Assembly (NCBI GenBank): GCA_032173965.1
Contig: CM063287.1
Coordinates: forward strand, 3,663,859 to 3,727,858
DNA from: Sitta carolinensis
Taxonomy: Eukaryota > Chordata > Aves > Passeriformes > Sittidae
Direction: 5' to 3'
Length of the DNA stretch: 64,000 nucleotides
Shown here: piece after piece, positions 35,219 to 47,508 of the stretch
Numbering within the stretch: the stretch's first letter is position 1
Layout: every line of letters starts with the position of its first letter
Translations under genes and position numbers: made by a program
The notes under the pieces: model-generated
Told to the model about the DNA's origin: nothing
Database searches by the model: none
The model's input: only the letters and a program-made list of their open reading frames with translations

Positions 35219-36093
35219 GTGGTATTTTACACACGAGCCTGCTCAGACTGGCATTTCTGGGTGAGTTTGTGGTCTGCATGACCTCCTCCTCCTGGGGCAT
35301 GGTTTAGCTGCACCATCCATACAGGTGGCTATACTTTATTTTATTCCTGCTGTTTTTATTTTCTATTTGAATTTTGCCATCTCAAGGTCTCCAAAGTAAT
35401 GTTTCCTCTCCAAATATAAACCTAAATCCAGAAGGCAGGCTAGCAAACAAACCGCTGGCAGGAAGGAGGACTATATTCCCCTTCTTTAAATGTGAAGCCG
35501 TCAAATGTACAGGGCTGTGCTTCTGAGTTCCCAAAGATGTGTGGAAGTGCCTGTTGGATGGGAGTTTTTCCCTCCTCCCAGTGAAAGCATGTAGTTAATA
35601 CAAGAAAGCACTTGTCTTCTGGATAGGCTGGGCCTAATTCTTTAGTGCTTAATCCTAGACCTTTGGTACATTTTATATCTGTTGTCACAGCCATCATTTG
35701 CTGTTCTCAGGCTTTCCATGAGGGATGGGAGAGAAGAATCCTGGTGCTTTCTGCTGTTGGTAAATGACTGCTGAGCAACACAATGAACATATCCTCCCTG
35801 TTGGCTGCCAGAGGTTTGTGGGATCTGTGCCTTGGGAGAGCATTCTCCAGGTGATCCCCTCCTTAATCCTGATCCCAGGGATGGATTATCTGTTGAGGAA
35901 TAATGAACCAGCCTTCAGCCTTGGCTCTGTCCCCCTCCCTCAGCTGCAGGTGGGCAGCCAGCACCCCTGGGAGAGCTGCTCCAGGCTCAGGTGGACCCTC
36001 AGCTCCTGGCACAGTCAGGTCCTCTGAAAAGTGGCAGTCAGGCAGGTGGATTAAAACCCTTATTTAGCAGGTGCAAATCCCTCCTCAGTCCCT
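35219..36093. other. Unique intronic stretch
   Basis: Nothing recognised. Confidence 0.45.
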
Positions 36094-36099
36094 GAGGTG

Positions 36100-36446
36100 T
36101 GTCACTGTGGTGAATAACACACAACATGGATTCTTTGTGGAATTTCTCCAAAACTTTTGGAGAAATGAATCTGGTTCTGTTTATTTAAACAAATGATTCT
36201 GTTTTTGTACATTTTCGACAGACTACTGTGATTGGTGACAGAACTCTTCACCCACATTGGTTAAATTAGAGGGACCGTAAAAGAAAGTCCATCCCACAGA
36301 AAGAATTTCAAACATAAGTATCATTACAGAAACAAAACCTGATGTTTATGTTCAAGCTGTAAGAACAAGCTTTAGAAACTCAAAACATCAGGAAAAAACA
36401 GAGCTTTGGAAACTCAGAAGCTGCAGGCCTGGAAAACCAGACTACA
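36100..36446 (-). mobile_element. Solo LTR, ERVK-like family A, copy 2
   Basis: On the plus strand it starts TGTCACTGTGG and ends GACTACA, the same ends as at 8942 and 60047. Flanks GAGGTG and TAGGTG match at 5 of 6 bases. On the minus strand CCAAT (36231-36235) precedes AATAAA (36180-36185). The TATA position has decayed to GTACAAAAAC. Length is 347 bp. Confidence 0.9.
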
Positions 36447-36452
36447 TAGGTG

Positions 36453-36770
36453 CTCACACGTGTTTCCCTGTGGTGGCTGTGCTGCTCTTGTCACTGGGAG
36501 GGCTGGAGGAGACTGAGGGGGGCTGGAGGAGCATCTGAGAGCAGGGTTGTCCTGCCAGCCAGCTCTCCTTAATGTGGCTGGCTTGGCTCAGACCTCCCCT
36601 TTTCAGCTGGCAGCACAAGGAGCTCCCTCCCTGCAAGTCCTCTGGCACGGAGCCTGTCCTCACTGACAGTCAGAAGGTGGGAGCAGGAGCCATCCAGCCC
36701 CGTGTCCTGCTCCAGGCACGGAGCCACTGTCCTGGACTCCTTGTGGGAATGGTGAAATGTGTGATGCACC
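36453..36770. other. Unique stretch between two LTRs
   Basis: No gene recognised. It is GC-richer than its surroundings and contains a repeated GGCTGGAGGAG phrase (about 36500-36530). Confidence 0.4.
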
Positions 36771-37270
36771 TGTCAGGAAAATTAATCCACAAACACCACA
36801 GGTTTATGTCCAAGAAGGAGACAGACCCTTTATTCAAATGAATGGGGCATTTCCCTTGGGATCTCTCAAGTTTTTGGAGGGCACAGCCTCCTTTTTATCC
36901 CACTCCCCAGCCGCATTTCCCTCTCTCTTTCCCCATCGGCTGAGGTACTTGAGAGGCACAGATTTCCAAGAATGCCTGATACCTAAAATTCCCCTCTCAT
37001 GTATAACCCTCCCTTTAATTTTCAATTCTTTTGGGATTTATCGTTTCTCCCCATTGTTTCTTTCACCTTTCAATATCCAATTTCATTTATCAGCAAACCT
37101 TATCTGTAAAGGCAAATTTTTTATTTTTTATTTTTTTCCCATTCATCAATCAGTGGAATCCTTCCCATTGTTTCTTTTATCTCTCAGTGCCAGTTTTATC
37201 TACCAGCAGACCCACAGCTTGTTTGGAAAGACAAATCCCTCATTCCTCTCACTCCTCTCCTCATTCCTAC
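36771..37270 (-). mobile_element. LTR-like element, ERVL-type (right edge uncertain)
   Basis: Read on the minus strand it has GGATAAAAAG (TATA-like, near 36891-36900), AATAAA (36829-36834) and a CCTGACA end at 36771, in LTR order. Phrases such as 'tttatcagcaaacc' and 'taccagcagacccacagc' recur inside, as in avian LTRs. I could not find the other end or a target duplication, so the right limit is approximate. Confidence 0.55.
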
Positions 37271-38489
37271 TCCATCTGTGTGGTGCAGTGGAGGGCAGCA
37301 GGGAGAGCACTGCCAGCAGGGCAGGGAGGGCTCCTGCCCCTGTGCCCAGCCCTGGGGGCACCTCTGGGCTGCCCTGGGCAGGAGGATTTCTGCTCAGTCA
37401 CTCTTGGTTATAAACTGTTTTACCATTAAAAGTTCTCAACTGCAGTTGGGTTTTTTACAGTCGAATTTGCCAAGGCCAAAGCTTAAGGATGGATCAACAA
37501 CTCCTCAGCTACAACTACAGTGCTGGTTTTCATTTTCCATCTCCAAGGGGTAAATCATGTCAGGGAGGTGATATTCAATCTTGAGACCATCACATGGAAA
37601 GGGGCTTGCTCATCCAGAGCATGATGAATTGATTTTTAGAGAGGACAGCTTTCTCCCACAGCTGAGTTTGGAGTATCCTCACAGAGTTTCCCTTTGAGAG
37701 GCTTGGCACATCTTTGATGACAAATACAAAGAACCTGTGGTCATCATGTGATTTTTTTTTGTGGCTCTGCAGTGTTGTGCAAGGCATGCTTTTACTGTCC
37801 TTTAGTGTTCAATAGAATATTATATGCTTGATATTAAAAACCTTCAGAAGTGTCAGGGCAATTCCAGGTTGTAGAAGAAAGGCAGCCACTTGGAGGAGTT
37901 TAAAAAAAGCTTTACATAAACTGCACAATGGAAGAGAAGTTACTATGTCCTCTTGGGTAACAGTTGGGAGCATTGTATTCTTGAAAATACAATGAAAAGG
38001 AGCCAATCACCTCCCTCAAAGGAGAAATCAATGTGAAACTTCAGTGTTGGGACCCTCTTTGGCTTTGTGTTCCCCTCTCATCTCCCTCTGCACTTACAGA
38101 GAGAAGAAAACAAAGCAGATGAGCTTTGTGGGTGGTTCTGTGTTTCTTTTCAGAAGCTCTCATCCCTAACCTTTCCAGTTCTTTTGTGGATGTTCATCCT
38201 TAAGGAATGTTCCCTTCTGCAATTCCAGCCTTTCAGTCTCCTGTGAACTTCCATTTGGGCAATTGTGTGCCCTGGGGCCCTGATGTGATTGGGAGGGATT
38301 AATTAGGGATGGGTTCTTGCAGCTCTCCTGATTTTCACAGCCAAAGGACTCCCTGAGCCCTGCTCATCCTGCCCTTCCACTTCTCACACCTTCTAAGAAA
38401 TGGGTGGTGAGACTGTGATAAGTTTAGCAAGAAAAGGAATAAAAAAGTTTGTGTGTGAGCGTTTTCATCCATGCTGGGGACAAATTCCT
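37271..38489. other. Unique intronic stretch
   Basis: The first ~130 bases are GC-rich and may belong to the LTR-like element. The rest is AT-rich with nothing recognised. Confidence 0.4.
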
Positions 38490-38905
38490 GCTGGGCAGAG
38501 TGATGGAGCAGCTCTCCTATGGGGAAAGGCTAGGAGAGCTGGGGGTGCTCACCTGGAGAGGAGAAGGCTCCAGGGAGAGCTCAGAGCCCCTGCCAGGGAC
38601 TAAAGGGGCTCCAGGAGAGCTGAGGAGGGACTGGGAACAAGGGATGGAGGGACAGCACCCAGGGAATGGCTTCAGACTGCCAGAGGGCAGGGCTGGCTGG
38701 GATATTGGGCAGGAATTGTTCCCTGGCAGCCCTGGCACAGGGTGCCCAGAGCAGCTGGATGCCCGGCAGTGCCCAAGGCCAGGCTGGACTCTGGGGCTTG
38801 GAGCAGCCTGGGACAGAGGGAGGGGTCCCTGCCCATGGCACTGGATGGGCTTTAAGGTCCCTTCCAACCCAGGGCTGTGTTGGACTGTGTGATTTTGGGA
38901 TTCAG
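38490..38905 (+). mobile_element. CR1 LINE, sense, with two small internal deletions
   Basis: It matches 33668-34055 but loses GGTGGGCAG between two GGCAG repeats, and ~12 bases between two CTGG repeats just after AGCAGCTGG. It starts further 5' ('ggagcagctctcctatggggaaaggct'). It ends near 'tgtgattttgggattc'. Confidence 0.92.
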
Positions 38906-40164
38906 TTTCTCAGGTGGTGTGAGGAAGCAGCCAGTGTGGGAATGGAGGAGGCAGGAATTGTCCCAGTCCTGGCTGGTGGGCATGAAAACAGGTGTTTGCC
39001 ATGTGAAAATAATTCCAAACATGCCAAACCTATTTCCCATCCAAATTCCATACTTCTACCCTGATTGTTTTGGCCAGGGCACTGGTAGTTGATAAGTTTG
39101 GGTTTAATCTTTGGCCCTGGCACCTTTGATGTTCCAGGATTACTAGAACTTCTTGTCCTGCTGAGGAAAAGTCTCCTTAGAGCACCTTGTCACATGAAGC
39201 CACTGCCTGGGAGCTGAGAAATTGTTTGCAGGCAGATGATCAGATCTGGGTGCTTTGTTCTCTGCACACCCAGAGAGAGCAATATCAGATTCTTCTCCCC
39301 CTTTTCCACAGTCCAGACTGGTGACAGAGCTCAGAAGCAAATGGGACTTGGCACTCTGTATTCCCTCCATCATCAGAAGCTGATTCCTGCTGCTCTCTCA
39401 TGTCCCAGACAGTAATAAATCACATTTTCTGAGCCCAGCCAATGTGCTGATTTGCAAACATGAAGTAGCAGCTCATAAGAGAATGCATTTCACATTTGCA
39501 GGGAGCAGACATTGCATTAAGCTGGAGTGGTGCAAATTGCAGCGGCAGCGAGTGAAATGAATGCAGACTTGATGTATGCAAAAGCAATTAAAACTCAATT
39601 TGTTGTGTTTTCAGAAGAGACTTCAAACACATTTGACAGAGAAATCACGTCCCTTTATATCACAAGGTGTTTCCAATCTTGTCATTTGCCCATTTGTCAA
39701 CTTGGATTTGGATTGAGAGCTCGTCCTTCCAAGCAGTTTCTTGCTCAGGCACTGATCACCCAGCAAGCCTCATAAGAATAATTGTTCCTACCTGCATTTT
39801 CCAAGTGGATGCTCCCCAGCATTGTACAAAGTGGGTCCAGACTTCCTCACAACCCTTTATTGTTTGTTTGAACAAATCCAAGAGCTCCTGCTACGCTGAT
39901 TTCCATCCCTGGGGATATGTATTCCCAAAAATGCCACTTCCCCCCTGTTCCAGGGTTTCTTTTCTGCAGTGCCTTTGTGCTTCAGGAATCCTCATCCGTC
40001 TCCTGGGCTGATCCATCCCTGACAGCACAGGGCAGCCTTTGCTGGGTGTGTTTTACACACTGCTGTGGGGTCAGCAGAGTTGGGTTTTCCAGAGAAAAAC
40101 AAAAGTGGAAAGCAGCTCGGATGAAATCCAGATTAGAAGGAGGATTTTTGTGTGTTCACAGCTG
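38906..40164. other. Unique intronic stretch
   Basis: No gene or mobile element. The AT-rich block 39480-39670 has no repeat character and could be non-coding conserved DNA; this cannot be tested here. Confidence 0.4.
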
Positions 40165-40246
40165 GCCTGGTCAGGCCCTGCCTGAGGCAGGAATGAGATG
40201 GTCTTTAAGGTCCCTTCCCACCCAAACCATCCTGGGATTCTCTGAT
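40165..40246 (+). mobile_element. CR1 LINE 3' tip
   Basis: 'ggaatgagatggtctttaaggtcccttccc' to 'aaaccatcctgggattctctg'. Confidence 0.85.
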
Positions 40247-42501
40247 TTAGTGTGGTTTAAGCTCTGGTTCCTTGTCTCAGCCCTGCCACCCTGATTCTCA
40301 GCTGATGGTGTTTGATTATTTGAACAAACAGCCCTTGGTTAATAAATTCTCCTTTTCTCTCTCTCAGGATGAAGACTTGATTTTACACATTTGGTTTCTC
40401 TCCCTTTCTCCTTGTTTTTCATTCTTTGAATCAAATAACCTCCTCCACTTCATAGCACAGGTATTTTTCCCAAATTACTGATCCCCCAATGTTGTCCTGA
40501 CCACTTCCACCATTCCCTCTCTCTGCTGTCTGGAGCAAGGTTATCCCTACGTGGCCTCCAGGGAAACTCAGCTCTGTATTTTAGCACAGGCAAGGCAGAA
40601 CAATTCTGTTTAATCCAACCTGTCTCCCATCCTTTCCCTGTTTCCCAGTGAACTCTGGGTTTTTGGAGTCCTGTGGAAGGAAACTGCCCTTGAAAAGCTC
40701 TGAGAGAAGCCAGGAAGAATCATTTGTGGGGCCAACAGAGAGGGAATTGGGCAATAAAGGAGCAGAATCTTTTAAAGCAGTGAAATCATTATTATGTAGG
40801 TGTCATTGTTTCCGTGTTGTGGTGGAGCCTGAACCCTCCAGGCGTGTGAGGGTCTCCAAGGAATCTCCACTTTGTTTGCTGCTGACAATTTTCTCATATT
40901 CCTGCTTCTCTTCTTGATTGTTTTGGATGCTTTATGATACACTTGGCATTTTTTAATAAAATTTGGGTTGAGCTGCTGATGTTATTTTCTCATCTCTTCC
41001 TAGAAGAAGACAGCTCTGAACTGTCCTTCCTTTCCCCACAGGATGCTTTGGAAGTCTTAAATCACAGTTAGGTGCAAAGTGGACTAAATATTGGGGTGAA
41101 ATAAGGAAATCACAGGCATCCATCTCCCTGGGAGGCTGCAGGATAAAATGGGAAGAGGAGCAGCTCCTGAGGGCCCTGCCTACACCTTTCTTTCCCAGGG
41201 GAGAAGCTTAAATAGAGTTGTTCACTGTGCTGTGAAGGTGGTTGGGAATCTGAGCAGAGCTCCTCTTGGAATTATTCGTGTTAAATGGGAAAGGATTTGT
41301 TATCCAAAGAAATTGTTCCCTTACTGCCTTCAGGGGAGAAGAAGCAGAGTGAAATTCTGAAGTGCCTGTTCTGTCAGGAACACTTGGCTGTCAGAAACCT
41401 GCAAAGTTTTTATTGACCAGGTATTGAAACCCCCTCGTTCCCTGACAAGGAGTGAAAGCACCAAAGTGCTGTAACTCAGAGCCCAGCTGATTGCAGGTGT
41501 CAGGTGAAAACATTGATTTAGTGGAGATCTTCTCCTGCTACATCCGAGCCACTCCCGTGAGAGCTCTGCCAGCCCCTTCAGCCTCATCCCAGGTGTTTAT
41601 TTACCAGGAAAATGGGGAAAATTGGGGAGAGAGGAGCTGTGCTGTGAGGACACGAGATGTGGAATGGGAAATGTGGACTTGCAGGCACTCAGGGCAGCGT
41701 GAGAGAAGGGTTTGGCTCTTTGGTGGGCTGGAAGAACCAAATAAATCCTAATCCCCAGGAGTCCCTCAGGCGGGTTTAGTGGATTTACCCATCTCCTCAT
41801 GTTATTAACCACAGGAAGGAGTTGTGAGCACGTGCAGCATCACTAAGGGTGCAGTCACCTTAAAAGGTATTGTGACATTGGAGCATTTGGCTAAAATTTG
41901 GCTAAATGATCCCAGCAAACACACTCACACACAATTATTGTGGGGTGGCTTGAAGGAGGGAAAGTCTCCCCTGGTTGTTGCAGCACCTCTCCTCCTTCGA
42001 GGACGTGGCCGGAGGGAGAGGCTGGAAGAGGGATTCAGGACTTGCCCTGAGGAGTTTTTGTGGGAATTCCTTGCAGAGCTGTCAGTGTTTGGCACTGAGC
42101 TGAGGGATCTGCTCCAGGCAGATTGATGTGTGGGTGTGCACCTGCAGAACAGTGTCACATATTATGGGTGTGTAAATTTTAATCAATATTAATCTTTTAT
42201 TGCTGTGAGTTACAGCTTCTCTAGGAAGTGGCTGTCTCAGGGTTTTTAAATATATCTGTTCTTTTATAGCTGCCTTTCAAGCAAGATTATCCTGGGTAAA
42301 AAGGGAAAGAAGGGGATGAGTTTGTGCTCTTTTGAGGGATCTCAGCCTCTGTGTTTGGGCTGTTACCTTTGATAAGAGACTGCAGTGACTACATCCCAGT
42401 ATCACTTATCAATCACAAATCAAAAGTTTTGGCTTAATTGAAGGATAAATTAAAACAGGCTCCTCAGTTCCTCTGTTTTATTTGTTTATAGCTTCAACTA
42501 T
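40247..42501. other. Unique intronic stretch, ~2.2 kb
   Basis: Nothing recognised. Confidence 0.45.
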
Positions 42502-42660
42502 TGGTTTTTGGGGGTTTTTTTGGTTTTTTTTTTTGTGTGGTTTTTTTTAATTTTTTTTGTTTGTTTGTTTGTGGGTTTTTTTTTTTTTTTTTTTTTTTTT
42601 TGTTTTGTTTTGTTTTGGTTTTTTTTTTTTTTGCTTGTTTTTTGGTGGTTTTTTTTGTTA
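42502..42660. repeat. T-rich low-complexity tract (poly-T, TTTG, TTTTG)
   Basis: Long T runs broken by single G or A. It abuts the 3' end of the antisense CR1 at 42672. Read on the minus strand it is therefore an A-rich stretch directly after a CR1 3' end. Confidence 0.95.
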
Positions 42661-42671
42661 ACTTTTTGACA

Positions 42672-42905
42672 TAGAATCATTAGGGCTGGAAGAGCCCTCC
42701 AAGATGGAGTCCAGCCATTAACCCAGCACTGCCAAGGTACCTCTAATGCATGTCCCCAAATGCTACAGCTACATGTCTTTTCAACACTTCCAGGGATGGG
42801 GATTCCACCTCTCCCACTGCCTGACCACTCTTCTGTGAAGAAATATCTCCCAAAATCCAATTTAAACCCTTCACTGGGGCAACTTAAGGCTGTTTTCTCT
42901 TGTGC
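42672..42905 (-). mobile_element. CR1 LINE, antisense, older subfamily
   Basis: The plus strand 'catagaatcattagggctggaagagccc' is the reverse complement of the classical CR1 3' end. Then come 'caacacttccagggatggggattccacc' and 'tctgtgaagaaatatctccc'. This is a different subfamily from the young copies and resembles 60703-61292. Confidence 0.88.
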
Positions 42906-44705
42906 TGAGCTGCTTCCAGACTATTTTGAAAAGCCAGGAAATGAAAGTGAGAGCTCTGAAAAAGCAAGGGAGGAGGTTTGCCACTAGGAAATAAATTTGG
43001 ATGGAAGGATCTAACAGCTGTTTGGAGCAGGTGAGAAAAATATGTCTTTTCTCAGTGTATTCCACTGGGAACATCTCACTGTTTTAAGGGGGATTATTTT
43101 CACCAAGTGTCTTAGAAGGGTGGTGAAAATGAAACAAATCAGGGTTTTGCTCACAAAAGGCTTTGAGTACCAAAACAGGGTCAGTTTGCACTCCTGGAAT
43201 TGGAGCCCTAATTCCAGATTAAGAGGTGCTCAACCAAAATTTGGGACAAACACTGCAGCTCAGCAGAGCAGGCTGTGTCCTTCCACAGAATCCTTGGGGA
43301 AATGCAGTTTGCAATTGGGTTTGTTTGCTTTTAAGATTGAAACTCGTTATTTATCGAGGTAAGAGTGAGGCAAATTAGACAATACTCTGAAGGGTATTTG
43401 AGCTTTTCAGTATTTTATCCAGGGTAAATATGAAACTCATCCCTTCTCTCTGATCACAGCTGGGCTTCAGAAGGACTGGGATAAGGGATAAACTGCCAGC
43501 ATCTCCCACTCTCTGCAGATCTTCTTGAGTTTTTCCAGGAGCTTAACTCCTGGAGTTCCTCAAAAATCAAACTGAGCAAATCACACCTTCTGTTGCTCTC
43601 TCCAGGGGTCCCAGCCTTCTCTCTCCCTCCCTTTTTCAGCCTCCCAATTGATGAATGAGGCAGAGCTGTTCATTTCCTGGGAGCTGAGGGGCAGAGTGTG
43701 GGATCAGTGCTCATTCTGGGCTGACACAACCCTGTGTGGGCCTTTATGCTGAAGGAGATCTTACATCAGGCAAAATGTCTGTGAGTCACACAGAAATCAG
43801 GGTTGTGCTGGAGTTCTGGAGGTCACCTCTCCATAACTCTGAGCTGGGATCTGTATTACACTTGGAATTAGCTGGGGAAACCAGGCTAAATATATGTCCG
43901 TGTATATATTCTTTTTACATTTTATATGGTTTTTGAGGATGTGCATCTCCCTTTGGGAGTGGGCCCAGTTCACCAGTAAGAAAAAATAGTAATCATCATC
44001 CTCCTCCTCCTCCTCCTCCTCTTCATCATCTTAACAGAAAAAAATTCCAAACTAGTTTTCTATTCTCCCAGAGAAGAGGCACCTGGAAAAACCCATTTCT
44101 TTTGCTGTGGCTGCAGAGTTTACTTGAGTCGGTCACAGGAGGAGATAGTTGGGAGTGCCCATCCCTGTGCAGGCAAAGCATTCCTTCTGGGATACCTCAT
44201 CGGGAAATCCCAGCTTCTCCTTCCAAGGGGAACGTCGGCAGTTTGGTGATGGGGCACAGCTTGGATTGGGAGATCCTGGAGGGTTTTTTCCAGCCCCAGT
44301 GACTCTGGGATCTCCCCAGGCTGCCACACAGGCGCTCAGTGCTCTCTGCCTTACTCTCATCTGGCTTTTAGTCCCTTCCTTTAAAGCCCGGGGGAAGTTT
44401 CTTTTTCCCTTTTTTCAGCTGCTCTCAGTTCTCCCAGCCCCTGTGTGCCCCCGGGCTGCTGTTACACATTTCGGCAATCACCTCCTTTCTTTCCATTCCC
44501 TGCTTTTCAAAACGCTCCTGCAGCCAGCGTGGAAACTGGGATGGAGCTCTGCTCTTATCTCCAGTAATCCTTTTTCTGGAGTGTGCCTTGACTTAAATCC
44601 AAGAGGTGTTACTGAAGTCACCGCTTCAGGCATGGTACACGTTGACTCATGGCTTCAAGCCCAGTTTTAAAACTATTTCTTAAAAGCCAGTGTTAAAAAG
44701 CCATT
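42906..44705. other. Unique intronic stretch
   Basis: No gene recognised. Contains the trinucleotide tract listed separately. Confidence 0.45.
43992..44030 (+). repeat. (TCC)n / (ATC)n trinucleotide tract
   Basis: ATCATCATC, then CTC repeated about seven times, then TTCATCATC: a short pyrimidine-rich microsatellite. Confidence 0.95.
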
Positions 44706-45235
44706 TCAGGATGGCATTTTTTTGGTAGCAGGTCCCGGCCAGGGAGGTGGGGCCAGCTTGGTAAATACTTTCTGGTTTTTGGGCACCTGAGCACGGGTTT
44801 GTGCTGGGTCAGACTCTCCTAAATAAACTTTGGCACCCCCCAGCACTAGGATTTCCAGGGCCTGATTTAGGGGAGGCTGTCCCAGTGACTGCCCCTGTTC
44901 CATCACGTTGGGACTGCCTCCCCCAGGGGGGTTGAGAGGAGAGAAAATCAGATTGTTCAACCCCAAATCACATTTGCTGAAGGGGCTTGTAGTATCAGCA
45001 GTTAGGGTTGGTGGTTTCATTGTCAGAATTCAGGTCTTGCTCCCTTTACCTTCCTCCTGGGGTTTATCTAACAAGGGTAGAACTCTCTGCAGGGTTTTTG
45101 GGAATGGGATATGGATGAGGCTCAGCAGGGTCTCAGTCTCCAGGCTGTCCAGCTGCCCCATGTGCAGTTCTTCTTCATTTGCACAGCTCGCAAAGACTGA
45201 GCTTTAAACTCCTGCTGCAGGCGCCAGCTTACAAC
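44706..45235 (-). pseudogene. Decayed protein-coding remnant, unidentified
   Basis: One minus-strand frame reads about 50 codons containing EEELHMGQLDSLETETLLSL and IHIPFPKTLQRVLPLLDKPQ. It meets one TGA, then continues in the same frame for about 105 codons with Pro-rich pieces (FSPLNPPGGGSPN, APPPWPGPATKKMPS) to a stop at 44706. Upstream, a coding-like piece (SWRLQQEFKAQSLRAVQ) lies in another frame, suggesting a frameshift near 45178. CTG, CAG, GAG and GCC codons are frequent, unlike surrounding intron. I do not recognise the family. It could be a retrocopy, an old retroviral fragment, an exon of a nested gene, or chance. No poly(A) tail or target duplication was found. Confidence 0.35.
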
Positions 45236-46751
45236 AGAATAAGCCTGGAAGATGCTATCAGAATTTATTTGGCTTTTCCCAGGGAGACATCTGAGGGAAA
45301 ATGCTATTTTCTCCATATTCAAAGCACTCTTGCAACAATTTGCAGTGGGAAAACAACTTGAAATTTGGCAAAATATGCATTATTTATTTTTTTCCTCACA
45401 GATATTGTAGTTACTTTGTCGGAACTTTCCTGAGTTTGGGTAAGGGAGAAACCCATCAGGGCTTACATTTCCCACATGCACAGGGGCTTGTCACTGAGGG
45501 TAACTTGTGCTTCATCTCAGGTGCCATTTTTTAAATATATTCAGCCTTGTTCAGGAAAATCTGCAGATCCAGAGTGATATTTCCTAAAGAAAACTTCCTG
45601 CAAACAATCACTCCTCAGTTTTCAGAGCAGAGCTTGAATAGCATCCAACAAATCAAGCTGCAGTCCAAGTGTGAAACAGGCACAGATGAAATCAAATATT
45701 GAATAGTCATTCATGAATCCTGCACTGAATTGAGGGAATCCTCCTCCTCCCACCCCTCCTGGCGTTTTTGGAGTTGTGGGAAGAAATTTATTTGCTAGGA
45801 ATACATGAGCTCGTGCTGAACCCTGCTTTTTTGCATCCCTCATTTTTCACTAGAAGTGTTTGTATTTTTCAACCTGGCATAGAAATGTGATGAATAATTA
45901 GTGCCTTCATGAGACAACCAGCCTCTTTTTTTCTCCCTAAGGGTCCAGGACTTGAAGTGAGCCCAGTAATGTGACTAATACTAAAATCCATTGCTCTTAT
46001 CCATGTTCCAATGGCACTTCTGGGATAGACAGCAGAAAATAAGGAATTAGGCCTTCCAGATGTCTCCTGGGAGTGGAGAAATACAAGTTAGGAATGTCCC
46101 TGGCTCATTCTGCCTGTTAAAGCCTTTACTGGACAACAGAAGAAACTCTCTTCTTGTACAGAAATTCACTTGGGGTTCTCAGATACCCTCTTGGATATTC
46201 TTGTATCTTTAAAATTAAGATTTGTTTGGATTTTGGAGTCATGGAGGATTTTGAAGCAGTGAGTGCCCTTTCCCCCATGCTGGGAAGAAAAAGGGAGAGA
46301 TGCATTTTGCTGCATTGCAAAAACTTCCTCTTTTATTACACATGGGCTGACGAGTTCCTCAGGATGACTTAATCTGTTTTCTTCTGTGCCTGGGAAGAGA
46401 AAACAACCATTTAATATTGTGGGGAAAAAAAATGATCCTCCTGATTGAGAGAGTCACATGAGTGCAATTTACTTTCTCCTTCCATTCATTTGAGGGACAT
46501 GGATGCAGTTCAGGCAGAGATGTTATTTCAGGTTTAATTGGGTGGACTCAGAGCGACAAACCCCCATGTCCCCATCAAAACAAAACCTCTGTGCTTTGCT
46601 GGTGGTGTTGTAGGGGACAAAATTGATCCTGCTTTGTTTTTAAGTGCTTCATTCATCTGTATTTTTCCTGTTCAGTGGCTAAAATGATCCGTCCTTAACT
46701 TGGCATCCTGGGAGCTTATTCAGGAATTTACCTGAGCACAGGTCCTGACAC
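45236..46751. other. Unique intronic stretch, ~1.5 kb
   Basis: Nothing recognised. Confidence 0.45.
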
Positions 46752-46827
46752 AGCTTCCCCATCCCCGGAGGTGTCCAAGGCCAGGTTTTGCATCACCCTG
46801 GGATAATGGAAGGTGTCCCTGTCCATG
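46752..46827 (+). mobile_element. CR1 LINE, left half of a split copy
   Basis: 'ccatccccggaggtgtccaaggccagg' to 'aggtgtccctgtccatg'. The copy is interrupted by the LTR at 46828 and resumes at 47514. Confidence 0.88.
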
Positions 46828-47508
46828 TGTCTGGGTTGGAACGACAGGTGCCTGCTAAGGAAGGCATGAGCCTCCCTTGGAATGGAAAATGTAAACCCCC
46901 TCCCTCTGAACTATAATTTTGAAATTAAGGGGCTCTCAGGCAAAGATACGGGGATAGGAATAACAGTTCTTTATTAAAAGAATTAAAATACAAATGCAGT
47001 AACACAAGAACCAACCCCACTGAGAGAGTCAGAATCCCCCCTGCCCCCCTGTGGGTCAGGGTGCTGGCAGCAGAGCCATTCAATGGGGCTGCAGCCTCCC
47101 GCAGGGGCAGATGTGGCTCTGTTGGAGCAGGGACCCTGGAGAAAGGGGGAGATTTCCTCTGAAGGTCCAGTGGTGGTGTAGATGGGCCTGGTCTTCCTCT
47201 GGGAATGCAAAGAAAAAGGCTGCTTTGCTCTTCCAAATGTTCAAAGTTTTCTCCAGGTAGGAATGCTTGGCTCCTCCCCCTGTGTGGAGCATCTCCCAGT
47301 GGGATGGTGTCAGTTTATCAGCCATGAAATGAGACTCAGTGGCCCATCAGCAGAAGAGATTTCTCTGGATGTAGGATGGGTCCTGGAAGGGATACAGGAA
47401 CCTGCCCCAGCTGGTTCTTCACAGCTGCCCCATGAGCAGAGGACCAGCACACCCCTGACCCAGTTGAATACACACTGCTGGTCACATCTTGCACTGCAAC
47501 CCAAGACA
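46828..47508 (-). mobile_element. Solo LTR, ERVL-type, nested in a CR1
   Basis: The element is 681 bp, starts TGTCTGGGTTG and ends CAACCCAAGACA, so the ends are inverted repeats with one extra base. It is flanked by a perfect 5-base duplication CCATG (46823-46827 and 47509-47513), the length typical of ERVL. On the minus strand AATAAA lies at 46970-46975, followed by a U5-like part rich in 'gaggctc' and 'ccttcc'. No internal genes remain. The insertion split a CR1 copy. Confidence 0.93.

Noticed and set aside
36771..37362. GCACC repeats (36766-36770 and 37358-37362) as a target duplication for the LTR-like element
   Set aside because: The right copy is preceded by GGGGG and not by CA, so it does not define an LTR end.
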